This document shows positions 25,152 through 34,274 of a stretch of DNA of 64,000 nucleotides, piece by piece. The notes beneath the pieces were generated by a model. It did no database searches. It worked only from the letters and a program-made list of their open reading frames with translations, and had not been told where the DNA came from. This stretch comes from Enterococcus phoeniculicola ATCC BAA-412 (GTDB taxonomy: Bacteria; Bacillota; Bacilli; Lactobacillales; Enterococcaceae). Both the position numbers and the translations under genes were made by a program. Position 1 is the first letter of the stretch. Each line of letters opens with the position of its first letter. Where the stretch lies: NCBI RefSeq assembly GCF_000407505.1, contig NZ_ASWE01000002.1, forward strand, positions 310,001 through 374,000, written 5' to 3'.

Positions 25152-26084
25152 GTGAGTGAGAATAAACAAATAGTCGCATCAATTGGATTGTTGATTGTTT
25201 CGTTGGTTATCTTTTTTTCGGTAACGAACACATTCAGTCAGGGAAAGACCATTGATTCATCGGCTGAAACGGTAAAAAGTTCAATGGAAAAAAGTGAAAC
25301 AAAAGCGTCAAGTACAACAGAAAGTATGACAAAAAAAGAGACGAAAACCTCTTCAAAAGCAGAAAAAAAAACAGTAGAAACAACATCAACATCTTCAAAG
25401 AAAGCAAAGGAATCAACTACCGATAAAACTACTCCTTCTGCACCTAAAGAAAAATCGACAACGAAAAAAGAACGCTTGCCTGAAAGTAATGTAGATGATT
25501 GGAATTTAGTGCTTGTCGGACCAAAAAATAAAATTAAAACAGAAATACAAGAAGACCAGTTAACCTCACTTTCAAACGGATTTGAAGTAGATAAACGAAT
25601 CGCAAAAGACTATGAAGCATTAGCAGAAGCTGCGAAAAAAGCAGGGCATCCGCTAGTGATGATTTCAGCCTTTCGTTCAGTTTCCTACCAAGAAGAAGTA
25701 TTCAGTGAAGGAGTCTCTCAAAATATGAGTAAATTAGGAGTTTCTGAAGAGGAAGCAACTAAAGAAGCGAAAAAGACAATGACAGAACCAGGCTATAGTG
25801 AACATCATACTGGGCTGGCTCTGGATGTTGTTGATGAAGAATGGAATACAAACTATGTTGGTAGTGTATTAGATGCACGCTTTGGTAACGAGGCTGGTGC
25901 AAAATGGTTAGCAGATAATGCCGCAAAATATGGCTTTATTATTCGCTATCCTAAAAATCAGGAAAAGATTACTGCTATTACCTATGAACCTTGGCATATT
26001 CGCTATGTTGGTCCTGAAAACGCGGAATACATTCATGAACATGAAATCACATTAGAAGAATATCTGGATTTACTAAAAAAATAA
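25152..26084 (+). CDS. VanY-type D-alanyl-D-alanine carboxypeptidase (peptidase M15B), copy 1
   Basis: The 310-residue product starts with GTG 25152 behind GAAGGGA. One N-terminal span (IVASIGLLIVSLVIFFSV) anchors it outside the membrane. A Ser/Thr/Lys-rich linker of about 85 residues follows, then the M15B domain. Zinc-site motifs are present: SAFRS, SEHHTGLALDV (about residues 216-226) and EPWHIRYVG (about 279-287). The enzyme trims the terminal D-Ala from peptidoglycan stem peptides. It is the longer of two tandem paralogs; without a VanA-type cluster nearby this is likely a housekeeping wall enzyme. Confidence 0.9.
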   Translation: MSENKQIVASIGLLIVSLVIFFSVTNTFSQGKTIDSSAETVKSSMEKSETKASSTTESMTKKETKTSSKAEKKTVETTSTSSKKAKESTTDKTTPSAPKEKSTTKKERLPESNVDDWNLVLVGPKNKIKTEIQEDQLTSLSNGFEVDKRIAKDYEALAEAAKKAGHPLVMISAFRSVSYQEEVFSEGVSQNMSKLGVSEEEATKEAKKTMTEPGYSEHHTGLALDVVDEEWNTNYVGSVLDARFGNEAGAKWLADNAAKYGFIIRYPKNQEKITAITYEPWHIRYVGPENAEYIHEHEITLEEYLDLLKK

Positions 26085-26105
26085 GGATATGTCACGCATA
26101 TAGGA

Positions 26106-26903
26106 GTGAGAACAATTAAAAACAAACAGTCATTAACCTCACCAAAAACAATAGTAGGCATCATTTCGGTGTGTTTATTAATAGTTGTTTCTGTTAAAAG
26201 TCTTACTGGAGGATTTACCAGTGAAAAGGACACTCCTACTGATACAACGAATCAAAAAGAAGAACAAACTGCTACAACTGCAGAATCTACATTAATTGAT
26301 CTGCCTGCTGTTTCCAAGGATGATTGGTCACTTGTTTTAGTTGGACCAAAAAATAAATTGAAGACAGAAGTTGATGAAACCAAGCTTGCTTCTCTTTCAA
26401 ACGGCTATCAAGTAGATGAGCGAATAGCAGATAGTTATGAAAAGCTTGCTCAGGCAGCAAAAAAAGCTGATTTTCCATTAGTCATCATTTCAGCCTTTCG
26501 TTCAGTTGCATACCAGCAGACTGTCTTTGACCGAAATGTTCAAGCTGTTATGACAAAAAATGGTGTCAGTGAAGAGGATGCAATAGCTGAGGTGAAGAAA
26601 ACAGTAACAGAGCCAGGCTATAGTGAACACCATACAGGCTTAGCAGTCGATGTTGTTGACGAATCATGGTATAATAACTATCCAGATGAAGTGCTGGAAG
26701 AAGGCTTCGGGAGCCAACCTGGAGCGAAATGGCTAGCTAAAAATGCACCCAACTATGGATTTATCGTTCGATATCCAAAAGGAAAAGAAAAAATCACCAT
26801 GATTGATTATGAACCGTGGCATTTAAGATATGTTGGGGAAGAAAGTGCAAAATATATAACGAAGAATAATTTGACACTGGAAGAATATCTTAACTTGTTA
26901 TAA
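26106..26903 (+). CDS. VanY-type D-alanyl-D-alanine carboxypeptidase (peptidase M15B), copy 2
   Basis: This paralog of the preceding gene is 265 residues long with a short linker. It has the same blocks: LVLVGPKNKLKTEV, SAFRSVAYQQ, PGYSEHHTGLAVDVV, EPWHLRYVG; all zinc ligands are present. An N-terminal span (TIVGIISVCLLIVVSV) anchors it outside. The start is uncertain: GTG at 26106 overlaps the only good ribosome site (TAGGAG, 26101-26106). In contrast, an ATT at 26115 has ideal spacing of eight bases to that site. Both paralogs may act on the same substrate with different reach from the membrane. Confidence 0.88.
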   Translation: MRTIKNKQSLTSPKTIVGIISVCLLIVVSVKSLTGGFTSEKDTPTDTTNQKEEQTATTAESTLIDLPAVSKDDWSLVLVGPKNKLKTEVDETKLASLSNGYQVDERIADSYEKLAQAAKKADFPLVIISAFRSVAYQQTVFDRNVQAVMTKNGVSEEDAIAEVKKTVTEPGYSEHHTGLAVDVVDESWYNNYPDEVLEEGFGSQPGAKWLAKNAPNYGFIVRYPKGKEKITMIDYEPWHLRYVGEESAKYITKNNLTLEEYLNLL

Positions 26904-26917
26904 AGAATAGGAGTATT

Positions 26918-27541
26918 ATGAGCGTACGAAGAACATATAAAAAGAAAAAGCAAACGATGAGTATTCCTACCTTGTTGTTGGGACTCATTATTATAGGGAT
27001 GGCGTTTGTCTTTTCTTTAAAGAGTATTGCAGACCCTTTAATAGAATCAGATGATCCGCAGTCAGTTGAGGCGCTGTCACATGAGGAGTTTATTAAAAGA
27101 CTTGCTCCGCATGCACAAGAGCTTCAAGAAGGATACGGAATTTTACCAAGTATAGTTTTGGGACAAGCAATTCTTGAATCCAATTGGGGCCAGAGTTCGC
27201 TAGCCAGTAAATATAATAATTTATTTGGAATGAAGTCTTTTGGAGATGAAAAAAAAGTAAATTTGGAAACCAAAGAATTTATCAATGAAGAATGGATTGT
27301 TATACAAGGAGATTTCAAGGTCTATAATTCATGGGAAGATTCTATGGATGATCATACAATGCTTTTTGTCAACGGAGTGACGTGGAATCCTGGCCAATAT
27401 GAAAAGGTATTGATGGCAAAAAACTATAAGCAAGCAGCAAAGGCTTTACAAGATGGGGGCTATGCAACAGATCCAACATACGCTCAAAAAATCATTGAAG
27501 TGATTGAGACATATAATTTAGATAAGTACGATGGACGATAA
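26918..27541 (+). CDS. Glucosaminidase (GH73, LytG/FlgJ-type)
   Basis: The 207-residue protein has an N-terminal basic region and a span (IPTLLLGLIIIGMAFVFSL), then a GH73 domain: PSIVLGQAILESNWGQSSLASKYNNLFGMK, with the catalytic Glu in ILESNWG. DDHTMLFVNG and ALQDGGYATDPTYAQKIIEVIETYNL complete the domain. It cleaves the GlcNAc-MurNAc backbone of peptidoglycan outside the membrane. No LysM or choline-binding repeats are present, so it is a small anchored exo- or endo-type enzyme. Its operon neighbours act on the peptide part of the same polymer. Confidence 0.9.
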   Translation: MSVRRTYKKKKQTMSIPTLLLGLIIIGMAFVFSLKSIADPLIESDDPQSVEALSHEEFIKRLAPHAQELQEGYGILPSIVLGQAILESNWGQSSLASKYNNLFGMKSFGDEKKVNLETKEFINEEWIVIQGDFKVYNSWEDSMDDHTMLFVNGVTWNPGQYEKVLMAKNYKQAAKALQDGGYATDPTYAQKIIEVIETYNLDKYDGR

Positions 27542-27580
27542 TGCGTCTCTTTTATTTATCAGTGGAGGAATCGAATCATT

Positions 27581-28264
27581 ATGACAGAAAAATTTGTTCC
27601 AGAAATTACCACCGAATTAAGAAAAGATATTGTTCGAGTTCCTGAAGTGATTTCCCAAGCTAGCGGTATCCGTATTTTTGGAAAAAAAATTCGATCCATT
27701 ATTTTTACAACAGATATTGCAATTGTATGCAATAATAATGCGAATGCCGTGATTGCTGTCTATCCGTTTACGCCGCATCCTGCGATTACAAAAGGAATTA
27801 TTGAAGCAGCAAATATTCCTGTTTTCTCAGGTGTTGGTGGAGGACTTACACAAGGTACAAGATCGGCGTACATGAGTATGTTTGCTGAGGCACAGGGATC
27901 TATAGGTGTGGTTTTGAATGCACCTACGCCGATTGAAACGGTTCAGCAGGTTTGTGAAGTAATTGATATTCCAGTGATTAGTACAGTTACCTCTATTTAC
28001 ACGCCAATCGATGAAAAGCTTGAAGCCGGAGTTTCAATCATTAATATTAGTGCAGGCAAAAAAACAGCTGAAACCGTAGCCTACTTTAGAAAGAAGTATC
28101 CTGAGCTGCCAATTATTGCTACAGGTGGACCGACAGAAGAAGGAATTCTAGCTACGATTGAAGCTGGAGCGAATGCCATCACCTACACTCCGCCAAGTAA
28201 TGGCAAGTTATTCAGTAAAAAAATGGAAAAGTATCGAGAACAAGAGCGAACAGAAACCGAATAA
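27581..28264 (+). CDS. TIM-barrel-like cytoplasmic protein (putative hydrolase)
   Basis: The 227-residue protein starts at ATG 27581 behind GTGGAGG. Repeated strand-loop units (IRSIIFTTDIAIVCNNNANAVIAVYPF; IPVISTVTSI; GVSIINISAGKKTAETVAYF; PIIATGGPTEEGILATIEAGANAITYTPPS) fit a TIM-barrel fold. The GGPTEEG turn resembles a phosphate-binding loop. Similar proteins in lactic acid bacteria are, as I recall, annotated only as hydrolase. It ends the cell-wall run, 39 bp after the glucosaminidase, and is followed by a terminator. The substrate is unknown. Confidence 0.6.
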   Translation: MTEKFVPEITTELRKDIVRVPEVISQASGIRIFGKKIRSIIFTTDIAIVCNNNANAVIAVYPFTPHPAITKGIIEAANIPVFSGVGGGLTQGTRSAYMSMFAEAQGSIGVVLNAPTPIETVQQVCEVIDIPVISTVTSIYTPIDEKLEAGVSIINISAGKKTAETVAYFRKKYPELPIIATGGPTEEGILATIEAGANAITYTPPSNGKLFSKKMEKYREQERTETE

Positions 28265-28303
28265 TTTTTAAAAGTTTTTTCTTATTATTAGGATATTCTT
28301 ATG

Positions 28304-28333
28304 AAGCAAGGGCTTTCATCCCTTGCTTTTTTC
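28304..28333 (+). terminator. Terminator of the 24.6-28.3 kb operon
   Basis: AAGCAAGGG-CTTTCAT-CCCTTGCTT stem followed by a T-tract. Confidence 0.92.
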
Positions 28334-28374
28334 ATTAATTAAATAGATAATGGATATATCTTTTTTAAAGTTTC

Positions 28375-28491
28375 ACTTATATATCGTCGAAATAAGGTCG
28401 ACAGTCTCTACCCAATACCGTAAATATTGGACTATAAGTAAAAAACGTGTTTTTGTGCACCTTTTTTGCTTAGGCGAAAGAGGTTTTTTTG
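28375..28491 (+). promoter_or_regulatory. Guanine riboswitch with downstream terminator (xpt-pbuX)
   Basis: The aptamer spans 28375-28439. P1 arms are ACTTATA and TATAAGT. The conserved core CAGTCTCTACCCAATACCG and the J3/1 segment GGACTATAAGT follow the B. subtilis xpt aptamer closely. The specificity base in GGAC-TAT is C, which predicts guanine (or hypoxanthine) and not adenine. CCTTTTTTGC / GGCGAAAGAGG plus seven Ts (28460-28491) is the expression platform. Guanine binding should therefore terminate transcription of xpt-pbuX. Confidence 0.95.
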
Positions 28492-28587
28492 CTTATTTAA
28501 GCGGAGGCAGGAAATAGGTACAACAATGGTTATTAGTATCTACGATTGCTTTATTTTCTGATAATTAAATGAATAGGAGAGAATGAA

Positions 28588-29169
28588 ATGAAAGAGTTAG
28601 TGGAACGCATCAAGAAAGACGGGCACGTTTTAGGTGAAGGTGTCTTAAAAGTAGATAGCTTTGTCACACATCAAGTGGATCCAGTATTAATGGAGCAGAT
28701 GGGGAACCGTCTAGCAGAAGTGTTCAAAGAGGCAGGTATTACAAAAGTAGTAACAATTGAAGCATCGGGAATTGCCCCTGCAGTTTTTGCAGCTAAAGAG
28801 CTGAACGTTCCAATGATTTTTGCCAGAAAAGCAAAAAGCCTTACGATGGATGAGGAGTTGCTAACTTCATCGGTGTACTCTTTTACAAAACAGGTGACGA
28901 GTACGATTTCAATTTCCAGAAAATTTTTATCAAGTGAGGACAAAGTCTTGATTATTGATGACTTCTTAGCGAATGGTCAAGCTGCTAAAGGATTGATCGA
29001 GCTATGTCAACAAGCTGGTGCAGAAGTAGAGGGGATTGGTATTATTATTGAAAAATCTTTCCAAGATGGACGCCAGTTAATTGAAGATATGGGACTTAGA
29101 GTTGTTTCATTAGCAAGAATTGCTTCACTGACAAATGGACAAGTAGAATTTCTTGAGGAGGACGCATAG
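28588..29169 (+). CDS. xpt: Xanthine phosphoribosyltransferase
   Basis: The 193-residue length is typical. It starts at ATG 28588 behind TAGGAGAG. The PRPP-binding motif is [21 protein letters not shown], and [15 protein letters not shown] is the family block before it. The cytoplasmic enzyme makes XMP from xanthine and PRPP for purine salvage. The gene is controlled by the guanine riboswitch upstream and followed by the xanthine permease gene, whose start lies 1 bp after its stop. Confidence 0.96.
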   Translation: MKELVERIKKDGHVLGEGVLKVDSFVTHQVDPVLMEQMGNRLAEVFKEAGITKVVTIEASGIAPAVFAAKELNVPMIFARKAKSLTMDEELLTSSVYSFTKQVTSTISISRKFLSSEDKVLIIDDFLANGQAAKGLIELCQQAGAEVEGIGIIIEKSFQDGRQLIEDMGLRVVSLARIASLTNGQVEFLEEDA

Positions 29170-29170
29170 T

Positions 29171-30451
29171 TTGGAAAAAGAAACACAAAATGGTAAAGCA
29201 GCCGTTTTAGGATTACAGCATTTATTAGCTATGTATGCAGGAGCCGTGGCCGTACCACTTTTAATAGGAACAGGTTTAAATTTTAATGAGCAGCAAATGA
29301 CGTATCTGATTTCAATTGATATTTTCATGTGTGGCATTGCAACTTTATTACAACTAACAGTAAATAAATTTTTTGGAATTGGTTTGCCTGTTGTGCTAGG
29401 CTGTGCGATTCAAGCGGTTGCTCCATTAATATTGATTGGTAATAATAACGGAGTGGGGGCAATTTATGGTTCAGTAATTGCTTCTGGAATTTTTGTAGTG
29501 TTAATTGCTGGCTTTTTTTCTAAAATAAAAAAACTATTTCCACCTTTAGTGACAGGAACAGTAATTACTGTTATTGGTCTCACGTTGATTCCGGTAGCTG
29601 TTGAGAAAATGGGCGGGGGATTGAAGACTTCACCTGATTTTGGTGCACCAACAAGCTTACTATTAGCATTTGTAACGATTGGCTTAATTATTGGCATACA
29701 GATTTTCGCTAAAGGATTTATTCGCTCGATTGCGGTTTTAATCGGTTTGGTGGGAGGGACTATTCTTGCTGCTTTATTAGGTCAAGTGGATTTAGCAGCG
29801 ATTGGTCATGCACCAGTTTTTCATGTCCCACAACCTTTCTACTTTGGCATGCCGACATTTGACGTCTGGTCTATTTTATTAATGGTGATAATTTCTATTG
29901 TTAGTATGGTTGAATCGACAGGCGTTTATTTTGCTCTAGGAGATATTACAGGGAAAAAAATTGGCGAAGATGACTTAAAGCGCGGCTATCGTGCGGAAGG
30001 TCTAGCTGTTGTTTTGGGTGGAATTTTCAATACTTTTCCTTATACAGGATTTTCACAGAACGTCGGTCTTGTGCAATTATCAGGAATTAAGACACGCAAA
30101 CCAATTTATTTTTCTGCCTTCTTTTTAATTGCTTTAGGATTATTTCCTAAGGTAGGCGCTCTTGCTCAAATTATTCCCGAGCCTGTATTAGGTGGAGGAA
30201 TGCTTGTAATGTTTGGGATGGTAGCTGTTCAAGGTATGCGTATGCTATCAAAAGTGAATTATGATAACGATAAAAACTTATTAATTATTGCTGTATCTAT
30301 TGGTTTTGGCTTAGGGTTTAACGTATTACCAGGATTGTTCAGTCAAATGCCAGAAACTTTACAAATGTTCACAGGCAATGGAATCGTGATGAGCAGTATC
30401 ACAGCAATTTTATTGAATCTATTATTTAATGGATTAAAATCTGAGGAGTAA
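29171..30451 (+). CDS. pbuX: Xanthine permease (NCS2/nucleobase:cation symporter)
   Basis: The TTG at 29171 is chosen because GAGGAGG lies about nine bases upstream at the end of xpt. This gives 426 residues, with about 12-14 hydrophobic segments. Family motifs include GLPVVLGCAIQAVAPLILIG, the long MVESTGVYFALGDITGK block, and FPYTGFSQNVGLVQLSGIKTRKP. It imports xanthine across the membrane, driven by a cation gradient, and so supplies Xpt. Spacing of 1 bp to xpt implies translational coupling. Confidence 0.94.
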   Translation: MEKETQNGKAAVLGLQHLLAMYAGAVAVPLLIGTGLNFNEQQMTYLISIDIFMCGIATLLQLTVNKFFGIGLPVVLGCAIQAVAPLILIGNNNGVGAIYGSVIASGIFVVLIAGFFSKIKKLFPPLVTGTVITVIGLTLIPVAVEKMGGGLKTSPDFGAPTSLLLAFVTIGLIIGIQIFAKGFIRSIAVLIGLVGGTILAALLGQVDLAAIGHAPVFHVPQPFYFGMPTFDVWSILLMVIISIVSMVESTGVYFALGDITGKKIGEDDLKRGYRAEGLAVVLGGIFNTFPYTGFSQNVGLVQLSGIKTRKPIYFSAFFLIALGLFPKVGALAQIIPEPVLGGGMLVMFGMVAVQGMRMLSKVNYDNDKNLLIIAVSIGFGLGFNVLPGLFSQMPETLQMFTGNGIVMSSITAILLNLLFNGLKSEE

Positions 30452-30486
30452 TTGGCTAAACTGATTAATAAAAATTTAATCGTTGA

Positions 30487-30523
30487 AAAAGAAGAAAATC
30501 ACCTAATGATTTTCTTCTTTTTT
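30487..30523 (+). terminator. Terminator of xpt-pbuX
   Basis: GAAGAAAATCA-CCTAA-TGATTTTCTTC perfect 11-bp stem, with flanking A- and T-tracts. Confidence 0.93.
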
Positions 30524-30528
30524 GTGTA

Positions 30529-30573
30529 TAACACGAACGATAAATCTTTAATTTGTTATAATATTCGAAATTT
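30529..30573 (+). promoter_or_regulatory. purE promoter with PurBox-like sites
   Basis: TAACACGAACGAT (30529-30541) contains the CGAAC core of the Gram-positive PurBox. An inverted, weaker copy (AATATTCGAAATT) overlaps 30560-30572. TATAAT at 30557-30562 lies between them; no good -35 is visible at 17 bases, as expected for an activator-dependent promoter. PurR binding here is inference. Confidence 0.6.
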
Positions 30574-30635
30574 CTTTGACAGAGGAAACCTCACTTGATA
30601 AAATGATATCGAATAAAAGAGAGAGAGGCAAAAGG

Positions 30636-31124
30636 ATGACAGCATTAGTTTCTGTAATTATGGGAAGCCAATCAGATTGGGAAACAATGAAACATGCATG
30701 TGACAGTCTTGATGAACTGGCGATTCCCTATGAAAAAAAGGTCGTATCTGCACACAGAACACCTGATTTAATGTTTCGCTACGCTGAGGAAGCGAGAGGA
30801 AGAGGAATCAAAGTGATTATTGCTGGAGCAGGAGGAGCCGCACATCTTCCAGGGATGGTTGCTGCAAAAACCACTCTTCCAGTGATTGGGGTACCCGTCC
30901 AATCCCGAACATTAAATGGGTTAGATTCACTACTGTCTATTGTACAAATGCCAGGAGGAGTTCCGGTTGCGACCACAGCGATTGGAAAAGCTGGTGCAAT
31001 AAATGCGGGTTTACTTGCGGCGCAGATGCTTTCCATGTATGATTTAGAGGTAGCGGAACGACTTGAAGAAAAAAGAAAAGTCATGACGGAAACTGTAATG
31101 GAAAGTAGTGATCAACTTGGTTAA
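30636..31124 (+). CDS. purE: 5-(carboxyamino)imidazole ribonucleotide mutase
   Basis: The ATG at 30636 has AGAGAGAGG seven bases upstream and gives 162 residues, the usual length. The longer frame to 30576 has no ribosome site. Motifs are [25 protein letters not shown] (with the catalytic His), [17 protein letters not shown] and GVPVQS. The enzyme converts N5-CAIR to CAIR in IMP synthesis and uses the product of PurK, whose gene overlaps its end by 17 bp. It begins the first purine transcript, purEKB. Confidence 0.96.
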   Translation: MTALVSVIMGSQSDWETMKHACDSLDELAIPYEKKVVSAHRTPDLMFRYAEEARGRGIKVIIAGAGGAAHLPGMVAAKTTLPVIGVPVQSRTLNGLDSLLSIVQMPGGVPVATTAIGKAGAINAGLLAAQMLSMYDLEVAERLEEKRKVMTETVMESSDQLG

Positions 31125-32238
31125 ACCTTTATTGCCTGGTTCAGCAATCGGAATTGTTGGCGGAGGCCAATTAGGACGTATGATGGCCCTTAGTGCAAAA
31201 GAAATGGGCTTTCGAGTAGGTGTTTTAGATCCGACTGAAGATTGTCCGGCATCACAGGTAGCAGACTGGCAAATAGTTGCCGCTTATGATGATAGTTTTG
31301 CATTGGAGGAAATGACAAAAAGAGTAGATGTGATTACCTATGAATTTGAAAATGTCAGCGTAGAGGCGTTAAACTCTATCTTGCCATTGACCTCGATTCC
31401 TCAAGGAACAGATTTACTAGCAATTACACAGGATCGCTTGATGGAAAAATCATTTTTAGAATCAAACAATATTGTGATTGCTCCTTATGCAACAATTATT
31501 AGTCCGACAGATATTCAAGAGGCAATTGAAAGTATTGGCTATCCTTGTGTATTAAAAACCACGCGTGGTGGATATGATGGAAAAGGACAATATGTCTTGT
31601 ATGGCATGCCTGATTTAGCCCCTTCAATGAATCTATTACGCGAAGGAACGTGTGTACTTGAAGCATGGATTCCTTATGAAAAAGAGCTTTCAGTATTGGT
31701 TGCTGGAGATGGTGAAGGAGCATATACTGTGTTTCCTGTAGTGGAAAATATTCACAGGGATAATATTCTTCATGAAACGATTGCGCCTGCAAATGTTTCT
31801 TTAGAAGTGATTGAAGAAGCTCAAAGAATTGCAAAAGTGATTGCAGAAGCGATTGGTTTGGCAGGGACGCTTGCTGTTGAAATGTTTTTGACAGAAAGTG
31901 GAAGCATCTATGTGAATGAGATGGCGCCGAGACCGCATAATTCTGGTCATTATACTATTGAGGCTTGCTCTATTAGTCAATTTGATGCGCATATTCGAGG
32001 GATTGCCGGATGGCCATTACCAGAGGTACGTTTACTAAGTGATGCAGTTATGGTTAATATTTTAGGTGATGAGTTATTGAAGACCTTTGAGTTGGTTGCA
32101 GATAAGCCCGCTTGGAATTTTCATTATTATGGAAAAGCAGAAGCAAAATCTGGACGTAAAATGGGCCACATCACCATTTTGACACAAGAGATACAAGACA
32201 CTTTAGAAGAAGTAAAAAAGACAGCTATTTGGGATTAA
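31108..32238 (+). CDS. purK: 5-(carboxyamino)imidazole ribonucleotide synthase
   Basis: This ATP-grasp enzyme of 376 residues shows [21 protein letters not shown] at the N-terminus, [15 protein letters not shown] as ATP lid and [17 protein letters not shown] as metal and substrate site. It makes N5-CAIR from AIR, bicarbonate and ATP. The start may be GTG 31108, inside purE and close to GGAAAG, or TTG 31117; either overlaps purE and so implies coupled translation. The product passes to PurE. Confidence 0.95.
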   Translation: MINLVKPLLPGSAIGIVGGGQLGRMMALSAKEMGFRVGVLDPTEDCPASQVADWQIVAAYDDSFALEEMTKRVDVITYEFENVSVEALNSILPLTSIPQGTDLLAITQDRLMEKSFLESNNIVIAPYATIISPTDIQEAIESIGYPCVLKTTRGGYDGKGQYVLYGMPDLAPSMNLLREGTCVLEAWIPYEKELSVLVAGDGEGAYTVFPVVENIHRDNILHETIAPANVSLEVIEEAQRIAKVIAEAIGLAGTLAVEMFLTESGSIYVNEMAPRPHNSGHYTIEACSISQFDAHIRGIAGWPLPEVRLLSDAVMVNILGDELLKTFELVADKPAWNFHYYGKAEAKSGRKMGHITILTQEIQDTLEEVKKTAIWD

Positions 32239-32255
32239 GATAGGAGCAAACAAAT

Positions 32256-33554
32256 ATGTTAGATCGTTACACTAGACCAGAAATGGGTCGTATTTGGACA
32301 GACCAAAACCGGTATCAAGCGTGGTTAGAAGTAGAAATTTTAGCTGATGAAGCTTGGGCTGAATTGGGCGAAATTCCAAAAGAAGATGCAAAGAAGATTC
32401 GTGAACACGCAAGTTTTGATGTAAATCGCATTCTAGAAATAGAAGAACAAACACGCCATGATGTAGTGGCTTTCACTAGAGCTGTATCGGAGTCTTTAGG
32501 TGAGGAAAGAAAATGGGTTCACTATGGACTGACAAGTACAGATGTGGTGGATACTGCCTATGGCTATTTAATCAAACAGGCAAATGATATTTTGCGTGAA
32601 GATTTACAGCGCTTTACGAACATTATCGGCGAAAAAGCAAAAGAACATAAGCGGACAGTGATGATGGGCCGTACACATGGCGTTCACGCGGAGCCGACTA
32701 CATTTGGGTTGAAGCTTGCTTTATGGTATTCGGAAATGAAGCGCAATATTGAACGCTTCGAGCATGCGGCAAAAGGGGTAGAGGCTGGGAAAATTTCTGG
32801 TGCTGTGGGAACATTTGCCAATATCCCTCCATTTGTTGAATCTTATGTTTGTGAAAAACTAGGGATTCGCGCACAAGATATTTCTACACAAGTGTTGCCG
32901 AGAGATTTACATGCTGAGTATTTTTCAGCAATGGCGCTGATTGCAACAAGTATTGAAAAATTTGCGACAGAAATTCGCGGATTACAAAAATCGGAAACGC
33001 GTGAAGTAGAGGAGTTTTTTGCAAAAGGACAAAAGGGTTCTTCTGCTATGCCTCATAAACGAAATCCTATTGGTTCTGAAAACATGACCGGGTTAGCTCG
33101 GGTGATTCGCGGACATATGATTACTGCCTACGAAGATGTTTCTTTGTGGCATGAACGTGACATCTCTCATTCATCAGCGGAACGGATTATTTTACCAGAC
33201 ACAACTATTCTATTGAATTATATGTTAAATCGTTTTGGCAACATTGTAAAAAATCTAACGGTATTCCCTGAAAATATGAAGAGGAACATGGATGCAACAT
33301 TTGGCTTAATTTACAGTCAGCGTGTTTTATTAAAACTAATTGATCATGGTATGTCTCGTGAAGAAGCATATGATCTGGTTCAACCAAAAACAGCGTATGC
33401 GTGGGATAATCAAACGGCGTTCAGACCTCTTTTAGATGCAGACGAGAAGATCACTTCCGTACTGACAAGAGAAGAGTTGGATGATGCGTTTGATTACAAT
33501 TACCACTTGAAGAATGTTGATACAATTTTTGAGCGAGTAGGTTTAGGCGAATAG
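32256..33554 (+). CDS. purB: Adenylosuccinate lyase
   Basis: This 432-residue protein of the fumarase/aspartase superfamily starts at ATG 32256. It shows [25 protein letters not shown] and the signature loop [17 protein letters not shown]. It cleaves SAICAR to AICAR and adenylosuccinate to AMP, so it works both in IMP synthesis and in the AMP branch. It ends the purEKB transcript at a strong bidirectional terminator. Confidence 0.97.
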   Translation: MLDRYTRPEMGRIWTDQNRYQAWLEVEILADEAWAELGEIPKEDAKKIREHASFDVNRILEIEEQTRHDVVAFTRAVSESLGEERKWVHYGLTSTDVVDTAYGYLIKQANDILREDLQRFTNIIGEKAKEHKRTVMMGRTHGVHAEPTTFGLKLALWYSEMKRNIERFEHAAKGVEAGKISGAVGTFANIPPFVESYVCEKLGIRAQDISTQVLPRDLHAEYFSAMALIATSIEKFATEIRGLQKSETREVEEFFAKGQKGSSAMPHKRNPIGSENMTGLARVIRGHMITAYEDVSLWHERDISHSSAERIILPDTTILLNYMLNRFGNIVKNLTVFPENMKRNMDATFGLIYSQRVLLKLIDHGMSREEAYDLVQPKTAYAWDNQTAFRPLLDADEKITSVLTREELDDAFDYNYHLKNVDTIFERVGLGE

Positions 33555-33560
33555 AACGTA

Positions 33561-33597
33561 AAAAAACCTTGAGAAAAAAATTCTCAAGGTTTTTTAT
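33561..33597. terminator. Bidirectional terminator after purB
   Basis: AAAAAACCTTGAGAA pairs perfectly with TTCTCAAGGTTTTTT around a 5-base A loop. It serves purB and the convergent 127-aa gene, whose stop codon it touches. Confidence 0.95.
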
Positions 33598-33980
33598 TAT
33601 GCATAAGTCGCTGTTTGTTCGTGAAACTGGAAAACTTTATTTTTTCTGAGTGCATTCGTAAGTTCTTCAATGAATCGAAAATCATATTCATGTAGATTGT
33701 AAAAAACCTGAATACGATAATGATTTTTAAAGACATGTTGTTCATGAAGCTGATGAATGATTAATTCATTATTTTTTTGATTCATATATCGGAATGTCCG
33801 TTTTCGACATTCAAAATGTCGATGTGTTGCCCGTTTTAACTTGCGGAATGTATAAAAACTAGCATGTTCATTTAAACGATGTACTTCTTCCAAAGCAAGT
33901 AAATCATTATATAACCGTATCTGGTCTTCGTCATTGAGATCTGCTAAAAACTGCTGCGCCATTGTTTGTAAACTCGTCAT
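33597..33980 (-). CDS. Unknown 127-aa protein splitting the two purine operons
   Basis: The preferred start is the ATG whose complement is 33978-33980, eight bases after GAGGAGG. A longer frame begins at a TTG that is actually the -35 box of a promoter. The product (MTSLQTMAQQFLADLNDEDQ...) is hydrophilic, very rich in His, Arg, Phe and Tyr in the middle (FYTFRKLKRATHRHFECRKRTFRYMNQKNN), and has no membrane span. I do not recognise it. It lies divergent to purC, sharing a 294-bp control region, and convergent to purB. Confidence 0.65.
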   Translation of the reverse strand: MTSLQTMAQQFLADLNDEDQIRLYNDLLALEEVHRLNEHASFYTFRKLKRATHRHFECRKRTFRYMNQKNNELIIHQLHEQHVFKNHYRIQVFYNLHEYDFRFIEELTNALRKNKVFQFHEQTATYA

Positions 33981-34011
33981 CCAAGTTTCCTCCTCTAGAG
34001 CCTTATCGCTA

Positions 34012-34040
34012 TTTATAAATAGTGTAAAGTGTGTTTGCAA
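34012..34040 (-). promoter_or_regulatory. Promoter of the 127-aa gene
   Basis: Reading the minus strand: -35 TTGCAA (34040-34035), exactly 17 bases, -10 TATAAA (34017-34012). The -10 sits 31 bases upstream of the chosen ATG. Confidence 0.7.
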
Positions 34041-34126
34041 TCTATGAGTTTACTATAGCACTTGTTTCTCTAAATGTAAACGCTTCTCAGTATTTGAATG
34101 AGGAAACATCTATACCAAATAAGAGC

Positions 34127-34201
34127 AAACACGAACGTTTGTGTTTATTTTGTTTATAAATGAACGGATTATGTTGACTGGTTAAATAATGCTTGTTAAA
34201 C
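34127..34201 (+). promoter_or_regulatory. purC operon promoter with PurBox
   Basis: AAACACGAACGTT (34127-34139) is a PurBox-like element that also forms most of a 20-bp near-palindrome. The promoter is -35 TTGACT (34173-34178), 17-base spacer, -10 TAAACT (34196-34201), giving a start near 34208. The box is then centred near -75, the position reported for PurR activation in Lactococcus (established for that genus; applied here by inference). Confidence 0.75.
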
Positions 34202-34274
34202 TAAATACAAACATTTATACGAATATTATTGATTCTTTTACTTTTAATATTCATGAAAAAGGAGAGAGCAATCG

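Noticed and set aside
33981-34040. N-terminal extension of the 127-aa gene to a TTG
   Set aside because: The TTG is part of a TTGCAA -35 box, with TATAAA 17 bases further on; a much better start with GGAGG lies at 33980.
34179-34190. GGTTAAATAATG shared with 57924-57935 before the pdh operon
   Set aside because: A 12-base match is expected many times by chance in 64 kb of AT-rich DNA; no further shared operator structure was found.
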